Shown here piece by piece: positions 1 through 8,729 of a stretch of 64,000 nt of DNA. How positions within the stretch are numbered: the first letter of the stretch is position 1; every line of letters starts with the position of its first letter. Location: NCBI RefSeq assembly GCF_017744555.1, contig NZ_JAGIBD010000011.1, positions 13,873-77,872 of the forward strand. The letters are read 5' to 3'. Below the pieces are notes generated by a model, which saw nothing but the letters and a program-made list of their open reading frames with translations, was not told the DNA's origin and did not search any database. Source of the stretch: Cellulomonas sp. GTDB taxonomy: Bacteria > Actinomycetota > Actinomycetes > Actinomycetales > Cellulomonadaceae. Both the position numbers and the translations under genes were made by a program.

Positions 1-799
1 AGACGCGGTGGCCGAAGCCCATGATCTTGCGCTTGTGCGCGAGCGCGTCGTCGAGCCAGGCCGCGGCGCGGTCGGCGGACCCGATCTCCGCGAACGTCGC
101 CATGACGGCCTCGTTGGCGCCGCCGTGCAGGGGCCCCTTCAACGCCCCGATGGCCCCCACGACGGCGGAGTGCAGGTCGGACAGCGTCGACGCGATGACC
201 CGGGCCGTGAACGTCGAGGCGTTGAACGAGTGCTCGGCGTACAGCACCATCGACACCTCGAACGCCCGGACGACGACCGGGTCGGGCACCTCGCCGAACG
301 TGACCCACAGGAAGTTCTCCGCGAACCCGAGGTCGTCCCGGGGCGCGATCGCGTCCTGGCCGCGGCGGCGGCGCTGGTCGAGCGCGACGATGCCGGGGAG
401 CTGCGCGAGCAGGCGGACCGACTTGGCGAGGTTGGCCTCCGGGGAGGCGTCGCCGGCGGTCGGGTCGTGCGCGCCGATGACGCTCACGGCGGTCCGGACG
501 ACGTCCATCGGGTGGCAGGACTCCGGCAGCGCGAGGACGGCGGCGACGACCTGCTCGTCGAGCACCCGGTGCCAGCGCTCGGTCTTCTGCAGGTCGGCAA
601 GCTGCTCCGCCGAGGGGAGCTCGCCGTGCCACAGGAGGTACGCGACCTCCTCGAACGAGCAGCGGGCGGCGAGCTGCTGCACGGGGTAGCCGCGGTAGAG
701 CAGGGAGTTGCTCGCCGCGTCGACGGACGACACCTGCGTGGTGTCGACGACGACGCCGGCCAGCCCCTTGTGGATCTGGGCCTCGGGGGAGTCGGTCAC
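1..799 (-). CDS. prpC: 2-methylcitrate synthase / citrate synthase, partial (C-terminus beyond window)
   Basis: Condenses propionyl-CoA with oxaloacetate to 2-methylcitrate in the cytoplasmic methylcitrate cycle. The 266 visible residues begin at a GTG preceded by GGAGGACCGCAC. They include the citrate-synthase segment GALKGPLHGGANE, with an active-site His, and end at GFGHRV on the window edge. The C-terminal catalytic Asp region is therefore missing. No ORF-track line covers it because it is open at position 1. It is third in prpD-prpB-prpC, 43 bases after prpB. Family members often also accept acetyl-CoA; the prp context favours the methylcitrate role. Confidence 0.93.
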   Translation of the reverse strand, partial: MTDSPEAQIHKGLAGVVVDTTQVSSVDAASNSLLYRGYPVQQLAARCSFEEVAYLLWHGELPSAEQLADLQKTERWHRVLDEQVVAAVLALPESCHPMDVVRTAVSVIGAHDPTAGDASPEANLAKSVRLLAQLPGIVALDQRRRRGQDAIAPRDDLGFAENFLWVTFGEVPDPVVVRAFEVSMVLYAEHSFNASTFTARVIASTLSDLHSAVVGAIGALKGPLHGGANEAVMATFAEIGSADRAAAWLDDALAHKRKIMGFGHRV

Positions 800-842
800 G
801 TGCGGTCCTCCATCGTCGTTGATGGTGAAGCGGGCAACGGGT

Positions 843-1736
843 TCAGAGCCGGAAGTTGAAGACGTCCGCGTCGAAGTGGTTGTACGCCTGGTAGTCGAGC
901 AGGTCATAGAGCTCGGCGCGGGTCTGCATGCGGTCGAGCAGCCCGGCCTGCGTGCCCTCGGCCTTGATCTCGTCGAGCCCGGTCATCGCGGCGCCCATCG
1001 CGAGCCGCAGCAGCGTGACGGGGTAGATGACGATGTTCATGCCGATGTCGGCGAGCTGCTGCGCGGTGAGCAGCTCGCCCTTGCCGAACTCCGTCATGTT
1101 GGCGAGCAGGGGCACGTCGACGGCGGCCCGGATCGCCTCGAACTCCTCCGGCCCGGTCATGGCCTCGGGGAAGATCGCGTCGGCCCCGGCGTCGACGAGC
1201 GCCTTCGCCCGGTCGACCGCGGCGGACAGGCCGTCGACCGCGCGGATGTCGGTGCGTGCCATGACGAGGAAGTGGGGGTCGCGTCGCCCGTCGACCGCGG
1301 CGCGGATGCGCTGCAGCGCGGTCTCCTCGTCGACCACGGACTTGCCGTCGAGGTGCCCGCACCGCTTCGGGTTGACCTGGTCCTCGATGTGGCAGCCGGC
1401 GAGTCCCGCGTCCTCGAGACCCTGGACCGTGCGTGCGACGTTCATCGGCTCGCCGAAACCTGTGTCGGCGTCGACGATCGCGGGCAGGTTCGTCATGCGC
1501 GCGATCTGTCCCGCGCGCTGCGTCACCTCGGTGGCCGTCGTGAGGCCGATGTCGGGCAGGCCGAGGTCCGCGGACAGCACGGCGCCCGACACGTAGACGC
1601 CGTCGAACCCCTTGGCCTCGATGAGCCGGGCCGACAACGGGTTGAACGCACCGGGCATCCGCAGCAGCCGCCCGGACGCGAGCTCGGCGCGCAGGGTCGC
1701 TCGACGGTCGGCGGGGGTGGTGGTCGCGTACAGCAT
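843..1736 (-). CDS. prpB: Methylisocitrate lyase
   Basis: Cleaves 2-methylisocitrate to pyruvate and succinate, the last step of the methylcitrate cycle. The 297-residue length is normal for PrpB. The isocitrate-lyase superfamily signature KRCGH (catalytic Cys about 126) is present, with the upstream Mg-binding stretch DADTGFG. The ATG overlaps the prpD stop as TGATG, and GGAGGGA lies upstream inside prpD, so translational coupling is likely. The 709-residue ORF in this frame is PrpB preceded by an antisense-frame shadow of prpD; the true N-terminus is MLYATTTP. Confidence 0.95.
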   Translation of the reverse strand: MLYATTTPADRRATLRAELASGRLLRMPGAFNPLSARLIEAKGFDGVYVSGAVLSADLGLPDIGLTTATEVTQRAGQIARMTNLPAIVDADTGFGEPMNVARTVQGLEDAGLAGCHIEDQVNPKRCGHLDGKSVVDEETALQRIRAAVDGRRDPHFLVMARTDIRAVDGLSAAVDRAKALVDAGADAIFPEAMTGPEEFEAIRAAVDVPLLANMTEFGKGELLTAQQLADIGMNIVIYPVTLLRLAMGAAMTGLDEIKAEGTQAGLLDRMQTRAELYDLLDYQAYNHFDADVFNFRL

Positions 1737-3268
1737 CAGAACAGTCCCTCCGGGGTGCGGACGGCGTCGAGGACGTCCCGCGGCGCGACGACCGTCAGGC
1801 CGCCGAGCTCGTCGGGCCGCAGGTCGGGAAGCCGCTGGGCGACCGCGAGGAACCGGTCGATCTCGACGTCCGGCAGGACGCCGTCGGCCAGGGTGCGGAA
1901 CTTCGCGACGTACTGCTCGCGCGTGAACGGCCGGGCGCCCAGCGGGTGCGCGTCGGCCACGGCGATCTCGTCGACGACGACCTCGCCGGACGTCGTCGTG
2001 ATCTCGACGCGCCCGCCGAAGGCCTTCTCGGTGGGGTCGGTCGAGTGGTAGCGCCGCGTCCACTCGGGGTCCTCGGTCGTCGTGACCTTGTGCCACAGTG
2101 CGACGGTGTCGGGCCGGGCGGCGCGGGACGGCGCGTACGAGTCGACGTGGTGCCAGCCGCCGTCCTGAAGCGCGACCGTGAAGATGTACGGGATGGAGTG
2201 GTCGAGGGTCTCCCTCGAGGCCGACGGGTCGTACTTCTGCGGGTCGTTCGCGCCCGACCCGATCACGTAGTGCGTGTGGTGCGACGTGTGGATGACGATC
2301 GACGCGACGTTCGACGGGTCCGCGAGGTCCGGTCGCTCGCGGCGCAGGCGTCGCGCGAGGTCGATGAGCGCCTGCGACTGGTACTCCGCCGAGTGCTCCT
2401 TCGTGTACGTGTCGAGGATCGCCGTCTTGGCCTCGCCCGGGCCGGGCAGCGGCACGACGTAGCGGGCCTCCGGGCCGTCGAGGAGCCAGGCGATCACACC
2501 GTCCTCGCCCTCGTAGATCGGCGTCGGCGACGTCTCGCCGCGCATCGCCCGGTCGACGGCCTCGATCGCGACCTTGCCCGCGAACGCCGGCGCGTACGCC
2601 TTCCACGTCGAGATCTCGCCCTTGCGGGACTGCCGCGTCGCGGTCGTGGTGTGCAGGGCCTGGCCGACGGCGTGGAACGTCACCTCGGTCGACAGCCCGA
2701 GCAGGGTGCCGAGGCCCGCGGCGACGGACGGCCCGAGGTGCGCCACGTGGTCGATCTTGTGCGCGTGCAGGCTGATCGCCCGGACGAGGTCGACCTGGAT
2801 CTCGTACCCGGTCGCGATCGCGCGGACCAGGTCGGCGCCCGACCGGCCGGTGTGCTGCGCGACGGCGACGATCGGCGGGATGTTGTCGCCCGGGTGCGAG
2901 TAGTCGGCCGCGAGGAACGTGTCGTGGTAGTCGAGCTCGCGCACCGCGACCCCGTTGGCCCACGCGGCCCACTCGGGCGTCACGCGCGTCGCCGGGTCCA
3001 CGCCCGAGACGGTCGCGCCGTGCCGCGTCGAACCGGGGGCGAGCGGGTGCGTCAGGGCCTGGGCGCGCGCGGCGACGGCGGGCCGACGGGTCAGCGAGGC
3101 GACCGTGACGGCGGCGTTGTCGATGACCCGGTTGACGATCATGTCGGTCACGTCGTCCGGCACGGCCACCGGGTCGGCGGCGACCTGCGCGATCTTCCAG
3201 GCGAGCTGGTCGGTGCGTGCCAGGCGGTCGGCGCTCGGGTGGACGCGCACGTCGTGCTGCTGGGTCAT
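1736..3268 (-). CDS. prpD: 2-methylcitrate dehydratase (MmgE/PrpD family)
   Basis: Dehydrates 2-methylcitrate to methylaconitate. It has 510 residues, matching the PrpD family along its length, including the stretch [14 protein letters not shown] and the His/Asp-rich SHPGDN near residue 145. The start is ATG ([10 protein letters not shown]), the first in-frame ATG with good codon bias; the ORF track extends upstream only through out-of-frame GC-rich sequence. It leads the prpDBC operon and is divergent from hen1. A short inverted repeat at 3359-3374 is a candidate shared control site. No PrpR-type regulator gene lies in the window. Confidence 0.94.
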   Translation of the reverse strand: MTQQHDVRVHPSADRLARTDQLAWKIAQVAADPVAVPDDVTDMIVNRVIDNAAVTVASLTRRPAVAARAQALTHPLAPGSTRHGATVSGVDPATRVTPEWAAWANGVAVRELDYHDTFLAADYSHPGDNIPPIVAVAQHTGRSGADLVRAIATGYEIQVDLVRAISLHAHKIDHVAHLGPSVAAGLGTLLGLSTEVTFHAVGQALHTTTATRQSRKGEISTWKAYAPAFAGKVAIEAVDRAMRGETSPTPIYEGEDGVIAWLLDGPEARYVVPLPGPGEAKTAILDTYTKEHSAEYQSQALIDLARRLRRERPDLADPSNVASIVIHTSHHTHYVIGSGANDPQKYDPSASRETLDHSIPYIFTVALQDGGWHHVDSYAPSRAARPDTVALWHKVTTTEDPEWTRRYHSTDPTEKAFGGRVEITTTSGEVVVDEIAVADAHPLGARPFTREQYVAKFRTLADGVLPDVEIDRFLAVAQRLPDLRPDELGGLTVVAPRDVLDAVRTPEGLF

Positions 3269-3358
3269 CGCTGCTGTCTGCCTCTCGTTGGCGCCGGGCC
3301 GGTGCGGGCCTGGCACGGGTCCACGCTCCTCGTCGAGCGCGACGACCACGGCCCCGAG

Positions 3359-3374
3359 GTTACTGTGCGGTAAC
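3359..3374. promoter_or_regulatory. Inverted repeat GTTAC-N6-GTAAC between prpD and hen1
   Basis: GTTACTGTGCGGTAAC has perfect 5-bp arms around 6 bases, centrally placed in the 177-bp divergent gap. This size and shape suits a dimeric repressor such as a GntR-type protein. TACTGT inside it could be a -10 for the rightward hen1 promoter. It is not the TTTGCAAA motif known for mycobacterial PrpR. Assignment to either operon is inference. Confidence 0.4.
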
Positions 3375-3445
3375 GCCCGGTGCCGTGCCCGCACGGCTGT
3401 GGAAATCAGCAAACCACGCGGATGCCCGCGTGCGACGATCGCGCG

Positions 3446-4930
3446 GTGCTGCTCACCCTGACGTCGACCGCGCCCTCCGCCACCGACCTGGGCTTCCTGC
3501 TGCACAAGCACCCCGAGCGCGCACAGTCGTTCGACCTGTCCGTGGGCCGCGCGCACGTGTTCTACCCGGTCGCGACGCCCGACGAGTGCACCGTCGCGCT
3601 CCTGCTCGAGGTCGACCCGATCGCGCTCGTCCGCGGCAAGGGTCCGCGGGACGCCGGGTTCAGCCTCGCGCAGTACGTCAACGACCGCCCGTACGCGGCG
3701 TCGTCGATGCTTGCTGTCGCCCTCGGGCGGGTGTTCGGCAGCGCGATGGCGGGACGGTGCGAGACCAGGCCCGAGCTCGTCGACGCGGCGCTCCCGCTCA
3801 CGGTCCACGCACCCGCGGTGCCGTGCCGGGGAGGCGTCGAGGTGGCCGAGCGCCTGTTCGAGCCGCTCGGGTGGCACGTGGAGACGACGCCCGTGCCGCT
3901 CGACCCGACGATCCCCGCCTGGGGCGACTCCCGGTACGTCGACCTGCGCCTGACCGGGACGATGCGCGTCGCCGAGGCCCTGAGCCACCTCTACGTGCTG
4001 CTCCCGACGCTCGACGCGGCCAAGCACTACTGGGTCGGGTCCGACGAGGTCGACAAGCTCGTCCGGGTGGGTGGCGGATGGCTCGGTGCGCACCCCGAGC
4101 GCGGCGAGATCGCCCGCCGCTACCTCGCGCACCGCGGGTCGCTCGCACGGTCGGCGCTCGCGCGGCTCGCCGAGGTGGACGACGTCGAGCCGGAGGTGCT
4201 GGACGACGCGGTGGCGCCCGAGGCCGACGACGCCGTCGCGCCGGACGCCATCGTCGCGGCGAGCGTGACCGAGGGCCCGGCCGACCGGAGCGCCGCTGCC
4301 GAGGCGCCCGCGGCCACCCGCCCGCTCGCGGCGCAGCGCCTGGACGCGGTCGTCGAGGTCCTGCGCGAGTCAGGGGCGCGCAGCGTCGTCGACCTGGGCT
4401 GCGGGGAGGGCGTCCTGCTGAGCGCCCTGCTGGCGGACCCCCGGTTCGAGCGGCTGCTCGGCGTCGACGTGTCGCACCGCGCCCTGCAGGTCGCCGCCCG
4501 GCGGCTGCACCTCGACACCCTGCCCGACCGCGCCCGGCAGCGCGTCGACCTCGCACAGTCGTCGGTGACGTACGCCGACGCGCGCGTGGCCGGGTTCGAC
4601 GCGGCCGTGCTCATGGAGGTCGTCGAGCACGTCGACGCGTCGCGCCTGGGTGCGCTCGCGCGGGCCGTCCTGGGATCGGCGGCACCGGGGACGGTCGTCG
4701 TGACGACACCGAACGCCGAGCACAACGTCCGGTACGAGCGGCTCGCGGCCGGGGCCTTCCGGCACGCGGACCACCGCTTCGAGTGGACCCGGGCGCAGTT
4801 CCGGGAGTGGGTCGGCGCGGTCGCGCAGCGGTACGGGTACACGGCGCGGTTCGCGCCCGTCGGGCCCGAGGACCCCGAGGTGGGCCCGCCGACGCAGCTC
4901 GCCGTCCTCACGAAGGATGTGGCCGCATGA
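3446..4930 (+). CDS. hen1: Bacterial Hen1: 3'-terminal RNA ribose 2'-O-methyltransferase
   Basis: Methylates the 2'-OH of the 3'-terminal ribose at a cleaved RNA end so that repair by Pnkp leaves a site resistant to re-cleavage. The 494-residue protein has the bacterial-specific N-terminal half ([20 protein letters not shown]) and a C-terminal SAM methyltransferase with VVDLGCGEG. The Hen1 metal motif ExxEH is seen as E391-V-V-E394-H395, and a later His-rich HADHRFEW is expected to supply another ligand. GTG at 3446 is chosen because homologues begin with (M/V)LLTxT; ATG at 3422 and GTG at 3380 are in-frame alternatives. GACGAT six bases before the GTG could be a leaderless -10. It overlaps pnkp by 4 bases (ATGA). 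Confidence 0.93.
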   Translation: MLLTLTSTAPSATDLGFLLHKHPERAQSFDLSVGRAHVFYPVATPDECTVALLLEVDPIALVRGKGPRDAGFSLAQYVNDRPYAASSMLAVALGRVFGSAMAGRCETRPELVDAALPLTVHAPAVPCRGGVEVAERLFEPLGWHVETTPVPLDPTIPAWGDSRYVDLRLTGTMRVAEALSHLYVLLPTLDAAKHYWVGSDEVDKLVRVGGGWLGAHPERGEIARRYLAHRGSLARSALARLAEVDDVEPEVLDDAVAPEADDAVAPDAIVAASVTEGPADRSAAAEAPAATRPLAAQRLDAVVEVLRESGARSVVDLGCGEGVLLSALLADPRFERLLGVDVSHRALQVAARRLHLDTLPDRARQRVDLAQSSVTYADARVAGFDAAVLMEVVEHVDASRLGALARAVLGSAAPGTVVVTTPNAEHNVRYERLAAGAFRHADHRFEWTRAQFREWVGAVAQRYGYTARFAPVGPEDPEVGPPTQLAVLTKDVAA

Positions 4931-7536
4931 CCAGCGAGCGAGGCGCAGATCGCACCACCTCGATCACGCTGCCGGCGCTGTCGCTCGTCGTGCTCGTCGG
5001 GGCGTCCGGGTCCGGCAAGTCCACGTTCGCGGCCCAGCACTTCGCGCCGTTCGAGACGCTGTCGAGCGACTTCTTCCGTGGGCTCGTGTCGAACGACGTC
5101 AACTCGCAGGACGCCACGAAGGCCGCGTTCGACGCGCTGCACCACGTCGCGGGCCTGCGCCTCGACGCCGGACTGCTCACGGTCGTCGACGCGACGAACG
5201 TGCAGCCCACGGCCCGCCGCGCACTCGTCGAGCTCGCCCGCGCGCACGACGTGCTTCCCGTCGCCGTCGTGCTCGACCTGCCCGAGCAGGTCTGCCTCGA
5301 CCGCAACGCCGCCCGCACCGACCGGGACTTCGGCGCGCACGTGATCCGTCGCCAGCGCGACCAGCTCCGCCGCTCGCTGCGGGGGCTCAACCGCGAGGGG
5401 TTCCGGGGCGTCCACGTGCTGCGCAGCACCGCCGACGTCGAGGCGGCGGTGATCGTGCGCGAGCCGCTGCGCAGCGACCGCCGCACCGAGCGCGGCCCGT
5501 TCGACGTGGTGGGCGACGTGCACGGCTGCCGCGCGGAGCTCGAGGAGCTCCTGACCCGGCTCGGCTACGCGCTCGTCCGTGACCACCACGGCCGACCGGT
5601 CGACGCCGTCCACCCCGAGGGGCGGCGGGCGCTGTTCCTCGGCGACCTCGTGGACCGCGGCCCCGACAGCCCGGGCGTGCTGCGCCTCGTGATGGGGATG
5701 GTCGAGGCCGGGCACGCGCTCGCGGTGCCGGGCAACCACGAGAACAAGCTCGTGCGCGCGCTCGACGGTCGCCAGGTGCAGACGTCGCACGGGCTCGCGC
5801 AGACGCTGGAGCAGCTCGACGCCGAGGCGGACGAGTTCCGGGCGCGCGTGCGTGACTTCTGCGACGGGCTCGTCGCGCACCTCGTGCTCGACGACGGCCG
5901 CCTGGTCGTGGCGCACGCCGGGCTCAAGGAGGCGTTCCACAACCGGGCGTCGGGCCGCGTGCGCAGCTTCGCGCTGTACGGGGACACGTCCGGCGAGACC
6001 GACGAGTACGGGCTGCCGGTCCGCTACCCGTGGGCCGACGAGTACCGGGGCCGGGCGATGGTGCTGTACGGCCACACGCCGACTCCGGTGCCGACGTGGG
6101 TCAACAACACGATGTGCCTCGACACCGGGTGCGTGTTCGGCGGCCACCTGACGGCGCTGCGGTACCCGGAGAAGGAGCTCGTGCAGGTGCCGGCCGCGCA
6201 GGTCTGGTACGAGCCGGCGCGACCGTTCCCGGCGGCGGGGGCCGTCGACGCGGGCGCTGTCGGTGGGCACCGCGACCCCGACGTCCTCGACGTGTCCGAC
6301 GTGCTGGGCAAGCGCGTCGTCGAGACCCGCCTGCACGGCCGCGTGACGATCGCCGAGGAGAGCACGGTCGGGGCGCTCGAGGTGATGAGCCGGTTCGCGG
6401 TCGACCCGCGCTGGCTGCTGTACCTGCCGCCGACCATGAGCCCGTGCGCGACGGCACCGGACGGGCCGTCGCTCGAGCGCCCCGAGCAGGCGTTCGACGC
6501 GTACCGGTCCGACGGCGTCGGCACGGTGGTGTGCGAGGAGAAGCACATGGGGTCGCGGGCCGTCGTGATCGTGTGCCGTGACGCGCAGGTCGCGGACGAC
6601 CGCTTCGGGATGCCCGCCGGCGTCACCGGCGCGATCCACACGCGCACGGGCCGCCCGTTCTTCGACCCGGCGCTCACGGAGCAGCTGCTCGACGTGGTCC
6701 GGCGTGCTGCCGACACGGCGGGGACGTGGGCCGCGCTCGGGCAGGACGGCGTCGAAGCCCGGTGGTTCCTGCTCGACTGCGAGCTCATGCCGTGGTCGGC
6801 GAAGGCCGGCGACCTGCTGCGCCACCAGTACGCGGCCGTCGGGGCGGCGGCACGCTCGGCGCTCCCGGCCGCGGTCGCCGCGATCGAGCGGGCCGCCGCA
6901 CGCGGGTTGGACGTGGGTGGGCTGCTGGACCGCACGCGGTCGCGCGACCGGAATGCGGCGCAGTTCGTCGACGCGTACCGCCGGTACGTGTGGCCGACGG
7001 ACGGGCTCGACGGGGTGCGTCTCGCGCCGTTCCAGGTCGTCGCGTCGGACGCGGCGACGTTCCAGCACCGCGACCACCTGTGGCACCTCGGCGTGGCCGA
7101 CGCGCTCGTCGAAGCCGACCGGGCGGGCGTGCTGCAGACCACGCGGCGGCTGGTCGTGGACGTCGCCGACGAGGCGTCGGTCGCGGCCGGGACGTCGTGG
7201 TGGCAGGACCTCACGGACAGCGGGGGAGAGGGCATGGTCGTCAAGCCGCTCGCCAACCTGGTGCGGGGCCGCAAGGGACTGGTGCAGCCGGGGATCAAGG
7301 TCCGTGGCCGGGAGTACCTGCGGATCATCTACGGGCCCGACTACACGGAGCCGGGGAACCTCGACCGGCTGCGGTCCCGGAGCCTCGGGCGCAAGCGCGG
7401 CCTGGCCCTGAGGGAGTACGCGCTCGGCCTGGAGGCGGTCGAGCGGGCGGTCGCCGGGGAGCCCGTCTGGCGCGTGCACGAGGCGGTGTTCGGCGTGCTG
7501 GCGCTGGAGTCGGAGCCGGTCGACCCTCGGCTCTGA
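4927..7536 (+). CDS. pnkp: Pnkp: polynucleotide kinase-phosphatase-ligase for RNA repair
   Basis: A three-domain RNA end-healing and sealing enzyme, partner of Hen1. The length of 869 residues nearly equals the 870 of the Clostridium thermocellum enzyme. The N-terminal 5'-kinase has P-loop GASGSGKST (25-33). The central calcineurin-like 2',3'-phosphatase has GDVHGC (196-201), GDLVDRG, GNHENK, HAG and YGHTP. The C-terminal adenylyltransferase/ligase has EEKHMGSRAVV with nucleophile K539, then GGEGMVVKP and KVRGREYL. All expected motifs are intact. Family biochemistry shows that the ligase module needs Hen1 to complete repair. The start overlaps the hen1 stop, so the two are co-translated. The 570 codons upstream in this frame are a shadow of hen1. 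Confidence 0.96.
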   Translation: MTSERGADRTTSITLPALSLVVLVGASGSGKSTFAAQHFAPFETLSSDFFRGLVSNDVNSQDATKAAFDALHHVAGLRLDAGLLTVVDATNVQPTARRALVELARAHDVLPVAVVLDLPEQVCLDRNAARTDRDFGAHVIRRQRDQLRRSLRGLNREGFRGVHVLRSTADVEAAVIVREPLRSDRRTERGPFDVVGDVHGCRAELEELLTRLGYALVRDHHGRPVDAVHPEGRRALFLGDLVDRGPDSPGVLRLVMGMVEAGHALAVPGNHENKLVRALDGRQVQTSHGLAQTLEQLDAEADEFRARVRDFCDGLVAHLVLDDGRLVVAHAGLKEAFHNRASGRVRSFALYGDTSGETDEYGLPVRYPWADEYRGRAMVLYGHTPTPVPTWVNNTMCLDTGCVFGGHLTALRYPEKELVQVPAAQVWYEPARPFPAAGAVDAGAVGGHRDPDVLDVSDVLGKRVVETRLHGRVTIAEESTVGALEVMSRFAVDPRWLLYLPPTMSPCATAPDGPSLERPEQAFDAYRSDGVGTVVCEEKHMGSRAVVIVCRDAQVADDRFGMPAGVTGAIHTRTGRPFFDPALTEQLLDVVRRAADTAGTWAALGQDGVEARWFLLDCELMPWSAKAGDLLRHQYAAVGAAARSALPAAVAAIERAAARGLDVGGLLDRTRSRDRNAAQFVDAYRRYVWPTDGLDGVRLAPFQVVASDAATFQHRDHLWHLGVADALVEADRAGVLQTTRRLVVDVADEASVAAGTSWWQDLTDSGGEGMVVKPLANLVRGRKGLVQPGIKVRGREYLRIIYGPDYTEPGNLDRLRSRSLGRKRGLALREYALGLEAVERAVAGEPVWRVHEAVFGVLALESEPVDPRL

Positions 7537-7564
7537 CCAGGGCGTCCACGGGCTGGACATCGCC

Positions 7565-7582
7565 GTGAGACGGTCGTCTCAC
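7565..7582. terminator. Perfect 7-bp hairpin downstream of pnkp
   Basis: GTGAGAC-GGTC-GTCTCAC forms a 7-bp stem with a 4-base loop, 28 bases after the pnkp stop and before the sulfate operon. No T-run follows. It may be a terminator or an operator for the operon that starts about 90 bases downstream. Confidence 0.4.
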
Positions 7583-7588
7583 ATCCTG

Positions 7589-7614
7589 AATACCCCATCG
7601 ATCTGGTCGGCATA
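7589..7614 (+). promoter_or_regulatory. Imperfect palindrome and likely promoter of the sulfate transport operon
   Basis: AATACC and GGCATA flank a spacer of about 14 bases in a locally AT-richer stretch. TACTCT (7613-7618) is a plausible -10. The arms are near-inverted (ATACC / GGCAT). A sulfur-responsive repressor site would fit the position, but no regulator is identified here. Confidence 0.3.
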
Positions 7615-7670
7615 CTCTGGTTTGGTTCTCGCACCGAAGCACCGCTCCTACCCCCGAGGGAACGAGAACC

Positions 7671-8729
7671 ATGACTGCGAAGAGCACCCACCCCCGCGCG
7701 ACCGCCCGCCGTTGGGCCGCGGTCGCGTGCCTGACGGCCACTGCGTTGACCGTCGCGGGGTGCTCCTCGCAGGCCGACGCGAACGACTCCGGCGAGAGCG
7801 CCGCGCCCGCCGCCGGCGCCAAGGTCAGCATCGTCGCGTTCTCGGTGCCGAAGCCCGCGTACGACGACCTCGAGACCGCCTTCCAGAAGACCGACGAGGG
7901 CAAGGGCGTCGAGTTCTCCGCGTCGTACGGCCCGAGCGGGTCGCAGTCGAAGGCGGTCGCCGCCGGGCAGCCCGCCGACTACGTCGGCTTCTCGGTCGGC
8001 CCGGACCTCACGCGGCTCGTGCCCGACCAGGTCGCCGAGGGCTGGGACTCCGACGCGAACAAGGGCATCGTGTCGAGCTCGGTCGTCGTGCTCGTCGTCC
8101 GCAAGGGCAACCCCAAGCACATCACCGGCTGGGACGACCTGACCAAGGAGGGCGTCGAGATCGTCACGCCCGACCCGGCGACGTCGGGCTCCGCGAAGTG
8201 GAACATCCTCGCCGCCTACCAGCACGTCATCGCGAACGGCGGCACCGATGCCGAGGCGTCCGACTACCTCACCACGTTCTTCCAGCACATCGTGAGCAAG
8301 CCCGACAGCGGCGCCGACGCGACCACCACGTTCACGCAGGGCACCGGCGACGTGCTCGTCTCGTACGAGAACGAGGCGATCGCGGCCCGGCAGAAGGGCG
8401 CCGACGTCGAGTACGTCGTCCCGGACGAGAGCGTCCTCATCGAGAACCCGGGTGCCGTCACGACCGAGTCGTCCGACGCCGCCAAGAAGTTCCTCACGTT
8501 CGTGACCAGCGCGGACGGCCAGAAGATCTTCGCCTCGCACGGCTTCCGTCCGGTCGCGGACGTGGTCGAGCCCGGCACCGTCAAGGGTGCGACCGACCCC
8601 GAGGACCCGTTCCCGGCGGTCAAGAAGCTCATCACGATCGAGAGCCTCGGCGGCTGGGAGAAGGTCGACAAGGAGTACTTCGACAAGACCGACGGTCTCG
8701 TGACGAAGATCGAGGCGTCGGTCGGGTGA
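7671..8729 (+). CDS. sbp: Sulfate/thiosulfate-binding lipoprotein
   Basis: Extracytoplasmic solute-binding component of a sulfate ABC importer. The 352-residue protein has a lipoprotein signal peptide (charged N-terminus, hydrophobic core, lipobox LTVAGC, predicted lipidated Cys about 33). The mature part carries family hallmarks: YGPSGSQ near the sulfate-binding site, and TPDPATSGSAKWN. It leads a four-gene operon; its stop overlaps the cysT GTG as GTGA. A strong hairpin begins just after its stop (8745-8786), which could raise its yield relative to the membrane components. Thiosulfate or molybdate are alternative ligands, but the Sbp-type sequence favours sulfate. Confidence 0.93.
   Translation: MTAKSTHPRATARRWAAVACLTATALTVAGCSSQADANDSGESAAPAAGAKVSIVAFSVPKPAYDDLETAFQKTDEGKGVEFSASYGPSGSQSKAVAAGQPADYVGFSVGPDLTRLVPDQVAEGWDSDANKGIVSSSVVVLVVRKGNPKHITGWDDLTKEGVEIVTPDPATSGSAKWNILAAYQHVIANGGTDAEASDYLTTFFQHIVSKPDSGADATTTFTQGTGDVLVSYENEAIAARQKGADVEYVVPDESVLIENPGAVTTESSDAAKKFLTFVTSADGQKIFASHGFRPVADVVEPGTVKGATDPEDPFPAVKKLITIESLGGWEKVDKEYFDKTDGLVTKIEASVG

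Noticed and set aside
1-3373. Long plus-strand ORFs (8-859, 708-2051, 1946-3373)
   Set aside because: All lie antisense to prpC, prpB and prpD.
3217-4926. N-terminal 570 residues of the 1439-residue plus ORF
   Set aside because: Arg/Ala/Gly-rich shadow of hen1 in another frame; the real Pnkp starts at 4927.
4120-7560. 1146-residue minus-strand ORF
   Set aside because: Antisense shadow of hen1 and pnkp; no recognisable domain.
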